Under the pieces are notes generated by a model. The model saw nothing but the letters and a program-made list of their open reading frames with translations. It did not search any database and was not told the DNA's origin. The position numbers and the translations under genes were made by a program. From Algibacillus agarilyticus (GTDB lineage Bacteria; Pseudomonadota; Gammaproteobacteria; Enterobacterales; Alteromonadaceae): a stretch of DNA of 64,000 nucleotides. The DNA is taken from assembly GCF_003286125.1 (NCBI RefSeq), contig NZ_QMED01000012.1:314-64313 (forward strand), given 5' to 3'. Shown here in pieces: positions 16,759 to 26,506 of the stretch (position 1 is its first letter; each line of letters starts with the position of its first letter).

Positions 16759-19700
16759 TCGGCAGCTTCCTTACTTATGTTAAGTGATGACATCATTAAC
16801 GAATAAAGTGTGCTTAATTGCTCGGCATCGGTTGATGTCCAATCGGGTATGGTTGAAAACAAATGTTGGTAATACGGGTTGTCGTTAAAACCTGAACTGA
16901 AGGGACCTGATTGCCATAAACTTAACCACGATTGTGCGGTAAACGGTTTTAATTCACCGCGGCGATCTTGACTAAAATACAGTTCAGCGATCGTGACATC
17001 CACGAGTAATGGCTGTGTTTGCCCGCGCATAAAAAACCGTACAAATTCAGTTAATGCTTCAATCGCGAGTTCGGCTATCATGGGATCAAAATAAACGTGG
17101 GTCGATACATCTTTACTGTTACGGTAAAAGCCATCGGTGCGTGTTGGGCTTTGACTATTCGCGATTAAATGGTGCAACCAAAGTCGCAGTTTATCTTTTC
17201 CTTTTGCATCGGCTAAACGCCAAAATAGCTGATGTTGAATATTGGCTGCTATTACTGCGGTAATTGCTGCGGTATTGTCTTCATTAACCGCTATCGTGTT
17301 TTTCTCCGCACTTGATTCAGAGCTTGATTCAATATTTGATTCAACACGTTCATCTGAACAGGTAACAAGGGGTAAACGAGCGTTGACTTCAATCCCTAAA
17401 ATAGTCGTTTTGATAGTTTGGTAAGCAACTTCATTAACGTGTTTTTTATGTAAGCTATTGGCATAATCTTTTGCGACGGTTTGCCATTGCTCAAATTGTT
17501 TAGTGGCGATAGCATGATCGGGTAAAACGCCCGAATATTGATGTAATGCACTTTGTTTATCAAAAAGCGCTTGATCTTGCACTAACCCACATTGAACGAG
17601 GTCTTGTTGTATTTGATATCGGATTAAGTAATCGGCCGAAAACGGTTCAGAATCCATTAACGTTTGGATCTCGGTTGTCAAATACAGGTTAAGCACTTTG
17701 TTGCAATAATAACGCATCGGATCAGAAAAATAGTTAACCAAATCGTCTATTTGTATGACGGGTATATCAAGTGGCAACGCGTTTGCGGCTACACTGGTCG
17801 TATTGATTTTTGGTTTGTTTTGATCCTCTGCTTGTGGCTGACGAGTCGCGAGTGCGAGCCAACCTTGGTCAAAACTCGGGCATTTGTTATTTGAGTAATT
17901 ATCGGGGCTAAAAACTTGTAACGGCGTGCGCGTAATATGACTCGATTGCCAACCATAATAACGGCCTAAATAAGCCATCAGTTCAACTAACACACTCGAA
18001 GGCTGACGCTCAGAATCGTCTTTTATTTGGTTACCTTGGTAGCTAACATACAATTTATCGCGAGCTGACAGTAAGCATTCTAAAAATAAATAGCGGTCGT
18101 CTCCTCGACGCGATCGGTCACCTAAGCGAGGTTTGTCTTGGGCGAGTAAATCCATACCATTGGTATTTTTTTGGCGTGGAAAATCACCGTCATTAAGGCC
18201 TAACAACGCGATAACTTTAAACGGAATACTGCGCATTGGGATCAACGAGCAAAATGTCACTTGGCCGGTCATAAAATGCTGGCTTTGCTGCGGTTGATTA
18301 AACGCAATATCAAAATAAGCTTGTACAACCCCCAAATCGATTTCAGCACTTGTTTCGGCTGTTGGGTTAGCGGCTTGTGTCCATTTTTGTAATTCGATGA
18401 TCGCGTTATGCACAATGCGGTATTCAAAGGTTTGTTGGTCGTCTAAGGCAAATAGGTCTTCGAGCACAACCAATAAATATTGGCACCAATCAGTGGCCGA
18501 ACGGGCTTTATTTAACTTTTTAGCATGCTGTTGCAATGTATCAATAAAAAGCAGGAGTCGGCCCAGTAGCTGAGCTTGATCGCCTTCAACATCTGGCAAT
18601 AATACGGTTTGATCAAGCAATGTATTTTCGTCTTGGTAGGCAAAACCCAGTAATAATCGAGAAAGTCCTTGCTGCCAAGTAAAGCTCTTTTTAGCCGGTA
18701 AATTAAATTGCTGTTTATGCTCGGCACTGAGTCCCCAATGTATTGACGCATTTTGTAACCAAGGTAATAAAGTTTGAATATCTTGTTCTTGCCAGCCAAA
18801 TTTAAGTTGCACATAAGGTGAGCGCATCATTTCAACAATTTGGCTTACTGAAAAGCGGCTGTCGGGCAATTGTAATATTTGATTAAATAATTGCACGAAC
18901 GTCATATTAGATGAAAAAGAACGGTCGGCAATAGAGCAAGGTAAACGGTTTTCGGTGTGCTGATAATCTCGAGCACGGGTAAAGATGGCTTCGATGTAGG
19001 GCGCATAATCTTCAACCGACGGACACATAACCAATACATCTTTAGGCGTGAGTGTTGGGTCTAACTCGATTTGTTGCAACAGCCAATCATGTAAATGCTG
19101 AACTTCTCTAAGGGCGCTGTGACTACTGGTGATCGTAATAGAATCATCAATTGGAATAGATTGATCGGGTTCACGCATAAACAAGATGTCGTCTTGTATA
19201 TGGTGTAATAATTGCGTGTTTTGGCTTTCGCTAAAGGCCGCAATTTCACTTTGCGGTACATCGTAAAGCAGTTTTAAAAAGGCCTGCCCTTGCTGCCCTA
19301 GCGCAGCTAATAGTGGGTTACCTAAATTATAAAAATGACAATCGACACCTTTATCTAAGTCGAGCCATTTGACTCGCTGGCGTGCGACAAATTTTTCACT
19401 GGCGATGTCTTGCCAAAATTCGTTACAAGGGCTGAGTAAAAACAAATGCATTTCTTGTTTTTCGGCTAACGTAACAAAAAAATCAAGCCACAAAGGCGGT
19501 AGTGTATTAAAACCAAATAAGATACGTTGCTTAGGCCTAAAGCTTGATTTTTCTTTTATCACGTTGATCAAGCGTTGCATTTCGGCCACTGGATGCCTTG
19601 GTTCTTGTTGTACTAACAAGAACCATAATTTGGCTTGCCAATTAGGCTGATTTTGCATGTTGATTTGGCCCGCGCTCCATTGGGTTATCCATTCAGGTCG

Positions 19701-20138
19701 GTATATTTGATACTGCTCGAACAAATCAGAAATATTTTTGGCTAATTGAAAACGCTTTTGTGCACGGGTTTGGCTCGGTTCAATAGAATGCCAGTAGGCC
19801 GTTGGCTCAGCAAAAATCGGGTCGTGAATAACCGCATCAGACGCCAGTAACTGGTAGATACGCCAACTTAAAATGGATGATTTATACGGCGATTCTTTCG
19901 CTAACGTGGGATCTAATTCACGCAATATAGACCAAATAGCCCCTACCGGGGGTTCAAAAGCCAAATTCATGGCAATACCATTTTGCTCTGCTAATTGCAT
20001 TAATAACCAATGCTGCATCCCTTTGTGTTGAACTAGAATATGCTGTTGTTCAAACACACTCTCGGCGGTTTGTTGTAAAACAGCACCGAGCATATGGCTT
20101 AAATTTTCAAGGCGATTAGACAGGTAAATATTGAACAT
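16755..20138 (-). CDS. recC: RecBCD enzyme subunit RecC (Chi recognition)
   Basis: 1127 aa, close to E. coli RecC (1122). RecC holds RecB and RecD together and contains the inactive nuclease-like domain that recognises Chi. I chose ATG 20138 (MFNIYLSNRLENL), which matches how RecC proteins begin and has AAGGA 11 bp upstream, over a TTG 33 bp earlier. The N-terminal half is helicase-like without a working Walker A; MRSIPFKVIALLGLNDGDFPR in the middle is typical of RecC. A Ser/Glu-rich stretch (SSSESSAEKN) near 960 is a local insertion. It lies 49 bp after arfB on the same strand. Confidence 0.94.
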   Translation of the reverse strand: MFNIYLSNRLENLSHMLGAVLQQTAESVFEQQHILVQHKGMQHWLLMQLAEQNGIAMNLAFEPPVGAIWSILRELDPTLAKESPYKSSILSWRIYQLLASDAVIHDPIFAEPTAYWHSIEPSQTRAQKRFQLAKNISDLFEQYQIYRPEWITQWSAGQINMQNQPNWQAKLWFLLVQQEPRHPVAEMQRLINVIKEKSSFRPKQRILFGFNTLPPLWLDFFVTLAEKQEMHLFLLSPCNEFWQDIASEKFVARQRVKWLDLDKGVDCHFYNLGNPLLAALGQQGQAFLKLLYDVPQSEIAAFSESQNTQLLHHIQDDILFMREPDQSIPIDDSITITSSHSALREVQHLHDWLLQQIELDPTLTPKDVLVMCPSVEDYAPYIEAIFTRARDYQHTENRLPCSIADRSFSSNMTFVQLFNQILQLPDSRFSVSQIVEMMRSPYVQLKFGWQEQDIQTLLPWLQNASIHWGLSAEHKQQFNLPAKKSFTWQQGLSRLLLGFAYQDENTLLDQTVLLPDVEGDQAQLLGRLLLFIDTLQQHAKKLNKARSATDWCQYLLVVLEDLFALDDQQTFEYRIVHNAIIELQKWTQAANPTAETSAEIDLGVVQAYFDIAFNQPQQSQHFMTGQVTFCSLIPMRSIPFKVIALLGLNDGDFPRQKNTNGMDLLAQDKPRLGDRSRRGDDRYLFLECLLSARDKLYVSYQGNQIKDDSERQPSSVLVELMAYLGRYYGWQSSHITRTPLQVFSPDNYSNNKCPSFDQGWLALATRQPQAEDQNKPKINTTSVAANALPLDIPVIQIDDLVNYFSDPMRYYCNKVLNLYLTTEIQTLMDSEPFSADYLIRYQIQQDLVQCGLVQDQALFDKQSALHQYSGVLPDHAIATKQFEQWQTVAKDYANSLHKKHVNEVAYQTIKTTILGIEVNARLPLVTCSDERVESNIESSSESSAEKNTIAVNEDNTAAITAVIAANIQHQLFWRLADAKGKDKLRLWLHHLIANSQSPTRTDGFYRNSKDVSTHVYFDPMIAELAIEALTEFVRFFMRGQTQPLLVDVTIAELYFSQDRRGELKPFTAQSWLSLWQSGPFSSGFNDNPYYQHLFSTIPDWTSTDAEQLSTLYSLMMSSLNISKEAAE

Positions 20139-20187
20139 AGATATTCGCGTCCTTGGGTGTTGAGGTATCAATTACATTTTTTAATAA

Positions 20188-20601
20188 TTAAAAATTTATT
20201 TTTCCACGCATTTGCTTTGTTTTGCCACGTTGAGTTTTGGTGTCAACTCGTCGTCGCTGCGAAGCTTTAGTCGCTTTAGTGGGTCTTCGTGTTTTGATTT
20301 GCACCGTCGCTTGTTTTATTAAATCGCTAAGCCGGTTAAGTGCATCTTCTTTATTTAATTCTTGCGTTCTAAACGCTTGCGCTTTGATCACAATAACACC
20401 GTCTTTTGTAATACGACTGTCTTTTAGATTAAGTAAACGTTGCTTATAAAAGTCGGGTAACGTTGAGCGGTTTATATCAAAACGTAAATGAATAGCGCTA
20501 GCGACTTTGTTTACATTTTGGCCGCCTGCGCCTTGCGAACGAATAGCCGTTAATTCGATCTCCCAAGCGGCCAGTGTAATTGAGTTCGAAATTTTCAGCA
20601 T
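20188..20601 (-). CDS. arfB: Alternative ribosome-rescue factor B (peptidyl-tRNA hydrolase)
   Basis: 137 aa. ArfB (YaeJ) releases stalled peptides from ribosomes lacking a stop codon. The release-factor GGQ motif is at residues 26-28 (RSQGAGGQNVNKV), the family's usual position. The basic C-terminal tail (RRRVDTKTQRGKTKQMRGKINF), which enters the empty mRNA channel, is present. Family length is about 140 aa. It is upstream of recC with a 49-bp gap, possibly co-transcribed. Confidence 0.93.
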   Translation of the reverse strand: MLKISNSITLAAWEIELTAIRSQGAGGQNVNKVASAIHLRFDINRSTLPDFYKQRLLNLKDSRITKDGVIVIKAQAFRTQELNKEDALNRLSDLIKQATVQIKTRRPTKATKASQRRRVDTKTQRGKTKQMRGKINF

Positions 20602-20712
20602 AATATTTGCCTATATAGTTAAAATGCACCGGTCTTTATACTCAAATCACTTGAGTCTATCTCTTAAGCCAATAAATAACGATTTAAGCCACTATTTTAG
20701 CACCGTTTAAAC

Positions 20713-20738
20713 ATAAAAAAGCCGGTAAAATACCGGCC
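20713..20738 (-). terminator. Rho-independent terminator after sohB
   Basis: On the minus strand a GCCGGTA/TACCGGC stem (20721-20737) is followed by TTTTTTATG. It lies about 50 bp downstream of the sohB stop. Confidence 0.85.
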
Positions 20739-20786
20739 TTCAATTTTAACGTTCACGTTATATTTAATCTATGTTAAACAATGTGT

Positions 20787-21893
20787 TTACTGATGACGTA
20801 AGCTTTGTAAACGTTGCCAAGCTTTAACAAATAGGGCGTCAAATAAGTTTGCAGCACCAAAGGGGAGTTTTTCAGATAAACTTTTCTTTTGACTGTATTT
20901 AACTTGATAAATATTTTTATCTTCATTTTGTGCCAGTAAATAGTCATCTGATGTTTCAACGCTATCAATCAAGCCTAAATCGAGCGCTTGGGTGCCATAC
21001 CAGTGCTCACCTGTCGCGACTTTTTCAATGTCTAATGCAGGACGATACTGGCTAATATGCGTTTTAAACAATGTATGTGTCTCTTCTAATTCTTGCTTGA
21101 ATTTTTCACGACCGGCATCGGTATTTTCACCAAACATCGTCATTGTACGTTTGAATTCGCCTGCTGTTACTTGTTCAAAATCAACGTTGTTGTTTTTAAG
21201 TAAACGATGAAAATTAGGGATTTGTGCAATCACGCCAATCGAACCAATAATGGCAAAAGGTGCCGATACAATTTTATTCGCCACACAGGCCATCATATAA
21301 CCGCCACTGGCGGCCACTTTGTCTACCGCAATGGTTAATGGAATTTCACGTTGACGAATACGCGCTAACTGTGACGAAGCAAACCCATAACCGTGTACAA
21401 CACCGCCTGGGCTTTCTAAACGAACGAGGACTTCATCGCCTTTTTCTACAATCGCTAAAATGGCAGTGACTTCTTCTCGTAAATTTTCAGCTTCGTGTGC
21501 ATCCATACTCCCTTTGAAATCAACCACGAATAGTTTTTTCGGTTCACTGCTTTCAGTCTGCTCAGCTTGCTCGGTATCTGATTTTTTATTTTTAGCTTCT
21601 TTGGCTGCCAATTTGGCCGCTTTTTTATCGGCTTTAGCCTGCTCTTTGGCTTCTTCTTTTTCTTGTTTTTCTAATGCTTTTAGTTGTTCTTTTGATAACA
21701 GCTCATCTTGAATAGAACGTTTAATATCAGCAAAGTGCTCAGTTAAGTTAGTAATAACTAACTCACCTTTTTTACCCGCCTTACCTTTCATGGTGTTGGC
21801 CGCAACAATGGCAAGCACCACAACTAACGATACGATCAACGTGATCGCTTTGGCTAAAAACAAGCCATATTCGTACAAAAATTCCATTAACAA
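20787..21893 (-). CDS. sohB: Probable inner-membrane protease SohB (peptidase S49)
   Basis: 368 aa (E. coli SohB 349). It has an N-terminal membrane segment (residues ~8-30) followed by a charged Lys/Ala/Glu-rich stretch (~60-120) that is probably coiled or flexible. The S49 (ClpP-fold) domain runs from ~125 to the end, with the expected AVDKVAASGGYMMAC serine motif near 190 and a G-FKRTMTMFGENT region carrying the likely general-base lysine. S49 peptidases of this type degrade membrane-associated peptides. It has its own terminator downstream and the DnaA-box region upstream. Confidence 0.92.
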   Translation of the reverse strand: MLMEFLYEYGLFLAKAITLIVSLVVVLAIVAANTMKGKAGKKGELVITNLTEHFADIKRSIQDELLSKEQLKALEKQEKEEAKEQAKADKKAAKLAAKEAKNKKSDTEQAEQTESSEPKKLFVVDFKGSMDAHEAENLREEVTAILAIVEKGDEVLVRLESPGGVVHGYGFASSQLARIRQREIPLTIAVDKVAASGGYMMACVANKIVSAPFAIIGSIGVIAQIPNFHRLLKNNNVDFEQVTAGEFKRTMTMFGENTDAGREKFKQELEETHTLFKTHISQYRPALDIEKVATGEHWYGTQALDLGLIDSVETSDDYLLAQNEDKNIYQVKYSQKKSLSEKLPFGAANLFDALFVKAWQRLQSLRHQ

Positions 21894-22141
21894 AACCTTA
21901 AATAGGAGTAAAAAGTTAGCGCTATTTAATACGCTAAGAGATCTAGCATGTAGATAAGGGCAAATAAGTTAATTTCAAGGTTATTGAACAGCCCAGTTTA
22001 TGCACTTATCATTGCTTACTACTTTTTAATGTGAATAAAAAATCACGTTTATTCTGTAAACAATAGCAATTTAAAGCGATAAAACGGATATATAGAGAAA
22101 TAACCAGTAAATAGACTGTTTTTTAATCAACCCATAAAAAC

Positions 22142-22221
22142 CTTTAAAATCAACAAATTAACAAGCTTAAAGAAAGTAACCAACAAGGTTATGCACAGAC
22201 AATGTTAATAACAGTGAATAA
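22142..22221 (+). repeat. 80-bp direct repeat, copy 1, with DnaA boxes
   Basis: Aligns without gaps to 22560-22639, about three quarters identical by eye. The ends are best conserved (CTTTAAAATCAA at the start; ATGTTAATAACAGTG then ATAA at the end). It contains TTATGCACA and a reverse AGTGAATAA near-box. Confidence 0.75.
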
Positions 22222-22559
22222 GTTAATCTACTCTGAATAAATACCCACATTAACTTAATTTATACGCAAGACTTAGTGAATACCCAGTAAAAAAGGCGCT
22301 ATTTATATTTATTTAACGGCTTCAAATTGTTAAGGGCAATAATAAACGTGTGAGTTTAACAATTTAATCGGGGTATTTTTCATCACACTTTTAGTTTAAA
22401 TCAGTTTTATACACGTTATTCACAGAGTTAAGCATACAATACTTGAGTTAATTAATTAGAATACACAATACACTATTTTATGCCGATGTTTTATCCACAT
22501 TCAGATTAAACAACTCAAAAAACAACCAAACGAACAAAAAACAAACAAACAATAAAAAT

Positions 22560-22639
22560 CTTTAAAATCAATAACATAACAAGTTAACCGTAACTAACTA
22601 ACAAACTTACCCACAACTTATGTTAATAACAGTGCATAA
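22560..22639 (+). repeat. 80-bp direct repeat, copy 2, with DnaA-like boxes
   Basis: Same length and boundaries as copy 1, 418 bp away. The box positions hold TTACCCACA and reverse AGTGCATAA, each one mismatch from TTATNCACA. Confidence 0.75.
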
Positions 22640-22813
22640 CCATAATATTGACGAAAACAAGCTTAAAAAGCCTTAAAACACGGGGATAACCTGACGAAAA
22701 CCCATATAAAGAATATTTTTATTCAATATGGCGAGTTTTTACGGCTTTAATAACGTTTATTTGAATGAGTGGTGTACAATAAAGCTTATTATTTATCTAA
22801 TAAGCTTTGACGT

Positions 22814-23325
22814 GTGGATAAAACCGAAATAATACACCCTTTTAGCCAAGCCGATTTAACGGGGAGTTTTGCCATCGCGGCACCTTGCAATGCGCATGTA
22901 AAACCGCTTGCTCAACACCCTCGACCTCTGGTTGCTAATGGCTATTTTGGGACGGGGGTTATGTTTGAGCCCTTTGGCTATAAATTTTATAGCCCGCTGG
23001 CTGGCGTATTAACTCATATGCCGCAAACTTGCCATCAAATAAAATTAAAGAGCAAACAAGGCATTCAATTACATATTGAGTTTGGTCAACAAACAGAAAA
23101 TTTAATGGCGACCGGGTTTAAACTTTATAAAAGCACCGGCGATAAAGTTGAAAAAGGTGATTTGCTTTTTGAATTTGATTTAGCCCGTATGAAGCGAGAG
23201 CTACCCAGTATTATTTCCTTTTTAACGATTACGAATACACAGCAACTCGCTTGTATATTCCCGTTTTATCATGAAGTACATGCGATAACGGATAATCTTC
23301 TTAATTTAAAAGTGCGGAGTAAAAA

Positions 23326-23329
<4 letters not shown>
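22814..23329 (+). CDS. PTS EIIA(Glc)-like protein lacking the phospho-acceptor histidine
   Basis: 171 aa, full length for EIIA(Glc) (Crr, 169 aa). Family pattern is clear: SFAIAAPCNAHV, SPLAGVL, GIQLHIEFG, a GFKLYKSTGDKVEKGD segment and LLFEFDLA. In Crr the phosphorylated His90 lies in VHFG; here that position is Glu89 (IEFG). The supporting His75 is kept (His74). It therefore should not accept phosphate from HPr, and Glu might mimic the phosphorylated form (inference). The start is GTG 22814, inside a DnaA box, with no clear ribosome binding site, so the start is uncertain. It overlaps yffB by 4 bp (ATGA). No other PTS gene is in the window. A regulatory role is likelier than sugar transport. 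Confidence 0.75.
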
Positions 23330-24814
<1,485 letters not shown>

Positions 24815-24818
24815 CGTT

Positions 24819-25490
24819 ATGAAACGATTAACCGGCTTAGATAACCAGGCCCTATTTGAACTGTATCCTAATCATTGGATCCATGAAAATAGCCAAGCTG
24901 CGGTTATTTTATTGCAGCAACAAGCTGCTAAAGCCGGTTTTGATTTACGTTTAGCCAGTAGCTATCGCAGTTTTGCGCAGCAATGTAAAATTTGGAATGA
25001 GAAGTTTAACGGCAATCGACCTGTTTATGATCCTCATGGTCGGCCAGTCGTCATGAGTAAATTAAACGAGCTTGAAAAAATAAAAGCGATTTGTTATTAC
25101 TCTGCTATTCCGGGCACCAGCAGACATCACTGGGGAACCGACATTGATGTTTATGACGCCGCAAAAATAACACGCCAAGATTTACAACTCATACCCGAAG
25201 AATACCAAGCGAATGGGCCTTGCTCGGCTTTATTTGATTGGATGATTAAGACACTACCAACACTTGAATTTAGCTTTCCTTACCTGCCCCCTTATTCAGA
25301 CACACTAAAAATAGCGAATGAGCCTTGGCATATAAGCCATAAACCCGTTGCTAGCGCACTTGCCAAACAATTAACCCCAACTACTTGGCTATCTGAATTA
25401 AACGATGTGACAGCGCAAATAGCCGGGTTTAACACACTAAAAGTTAATTTGGATTCACTTTTTTGTGATTATGTTCAGCAAACGGTTTAA
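24819..25490 (+). CDS. D-alanyl-D-alanine carboxypeptidase, VanY/M15B family
   Basis: 223 aa. LAS-family zinc carboxypeptidase acting on peptidoglycan stem peptides. LASSYRSFAQQ near 46 and the zinc motif SRHHWGTDIDVYD near 101-113 (H...D) are present, as is EPWHISH near 168 supplying the third ligand and base. There is no obvious signal peptide, so export is uncertain. It is 4 bp after dapE and probably co-transcribed, linking diaminopimelate synthesis and wall processing. Confidence 0.85.
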   Translation: MKRLTGLDNQALFELYPNHWIHENSQAAVILLQQQAAKAGFDLRLASSYRSFAQQCKIWNEKFNGNRPVYDPHGRPVVMSKLNELEKIKAICYYSAIPGTSRHHWGTDIDVYDAAKITRQDLQLIPEEYQANGPCSALFDWMIKTLPTLEFSFPYLPPYSDTLKIANEPWHISHKPVASALAKQLTPTTWLSELNDVTAQIAGFNTLKVNLDSLFCDYVQQTV

Positions 25491-25496
25491 TTATTC

Positions 25497-25844
25497 TTAA
25501 ACTTTAGCGCTTAACGCGACTTGCTCAAATTTAATACCCGACCAACCGTGGATCATAAAGTTACGAATATTTTGGTGATCACTTGCATTTGGATGCTCAA
25601 GTACATCTTGGCGGTAATACCGACCAAATAATGCTAATGTGCTTTCAGGGTTTAGATCATTCAATTGGGCAAACGCAAATATTTTGCAGGAGCCATTATT
25701 TTGGCCCGCTTCATTAACCGTATCACCGTTCGTGAATTGAGTGGGTGTGAAGTCATATTGGTTATCAATAACCGCCATTGTGTCTTCAAAATCAAGTGAG
25801 AGTGGATTATTTTCTAAAGTTGTTAAAAATTGAGTTAGTGACAT
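25497..25844 (-). CDS. HopJ type III effector family protein
   Basis: 115 aa. Matches the HopJ family: the N-terminus LTQFLTTLENNPLSLDFEDTMAVI, the central FTNGD-VNEAGQNNGSCKIFAFAQL and the end LFGRYYRQDVL, HPNASDHQNIRNFM. The name comes from a Pseudomonas effector, but the family is widespread in marine bacteria without type III secretion and is probably a housekeeping protein of unknown function. It converges with the carboxypeptidase gene, leaving 6 bp between them. Confidence 0.85.
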   Translation of the reverse strand: MSLTQFLTTLENNPLSLDFEDTMAVIDNQYDFTPTQFTNGDTVNEAGQNNGSCKIFAFAQLNDLNPESTLALFGRYYRQDVLEHPNASDHQNIRNFMIHGWSGIKFEQVALSAKV

Positions 25845-25933
25845 ATTTTTCTTTTTAAGTTAAAAAACCACTCTACATTCAAATTATTTGAACATAAAAG
25901 TGGCTTGTTGGAAGGGCTGAAACACGATTTATA

Positions 25934-26230
25934 TTAATTCATTTCAACAATTTCGATCCCTACAGTCCAGCTTTCGCCTTCTTGGGTACTTCTGAGTACC
26001 TTACCTTTCGCATTAAGCGACGGGATATTGGCATTCGTTGACGTTATATTCACTTGAACGACCGTTCCTTGATCAATTGGGTTTTCAAGCTCAACCGCCA
26101 TGCCTGTGGCGCTTAAATCACGACAAATGGCATTAAATTTTTGCGGTGTTTCTGCATCCAGTACGGTTAAAATACATTCTGCGCTTACCATCATGCGATA
26201 GAATGCACGCTGATCATTATGACCTCTCAC
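25934..26230 (-). CDS. PilZ-domain protein (cyclic-di-GMP binding)
   Basis: 98 aa single PilZ domain. QRAFYRMM at residues ~7-14 supplies arginines like the RxxxR motif, and DLSATGMAVE near 38 fits (D/N)xSxxG. Such stand-alone PilZ proteins bind cyclic-di-GMP and control motility or surface polysaccharide through protein contacts. The first Arg motif is slightly non-standard, so ligand binding is likely but not certain. Two diguanylate cyclases are encoded further along. A MITE copy (26259) sits just upstream of its start and may affect its promoter. Confidence 0.8.
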   Translation of the reverse strand: MRGHNDQRAFYRMMVSAECILTVLDAETPQKFNAICRDLSATGMAVELENPIDQGTVVQVNITSTNANIPSLNAKGKVLRSTQEGESWTVGIEIVEMN

Positions 26231-26258
26231 GACTACCTCCTAAATTATCAACGAATTA

Positions 26259-26434
26259 TATAGTCTTCTCGCTCAGGTTTTATGGTTCATTGTCAGCGCT
26301 TACTCGCCCCAATCACATAGTAGAGCATATGCTCATGGCGTCTCGAAGCTTGCCTGCATGGATGCAGGTAAGGGGCGAGAGCAGGACGCGGTAGCTTTGA
26401 CGGCTTCCCCTAAAACCCGATCGCTTTGACTATA
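26259..26434 (+). mobile_element. MITE-like element, copy A (176 bp)
   Basis: Ends are TATAGTC...GACTATA; the terminal ~27 bp are imperfect inverted repeats (TATAGTCTTCTCGCTCAGGTTTTA against TATAGTCAAAGCGATCGGGTTTTA). TA at each outer end suggests TA target duplication, as with IS630/mariner-type transposases. Internal hairpins: CTCGCCCC/GGGGCGAG (26303/26372), GAGCATATGCTC (26323-26334), CCTGCATGGATGCAGG (26353-26368). It has no reading frame of its own. It lies between the hrpA stop and the PilZ gene start. Confidence 0.8.
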
Positions 26435-26506
26435 ATAAATAGAAGTCTACTAAACACTCCATATTTATCAAATTATTTAATAAACTTACTACAAAGCGTA
26501 GACCAA

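Larger units (their letters stand above)
21894..22813. other. Gene-free AT-rich region with a DnaA-box cluster
   Basis: 920 bp without a credible gene between divergent sohB and an EIIA-like gene. Exact TTATNCACA boxes: 22189-22197, 22416-22424 and 22491-22499 on the plus strand, plus TGTGGATAA at 22813-22821 (minus, overlapping the next start codon). One-mismatch boxes: 21998, 22213 (reverse), 22407, 22607 and 22631 (reverse). Two 80-bp direct repeats carry boxes at equivalent positions. Only one GATC was seen, unlike an E. coli-type oriC. It may be a DnaA-titrating or origin-like locus. Confidence 0.6.

Noticed and set aside
21894-22813. Chromosomal oriC
   Set aside because: DnaA boxes fit, but GATC is scarce, and the typical neighbours mnmG, mioC, dnaA and dnaN are missing. 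Kept only as an origin-like or DnaA-binding locus.
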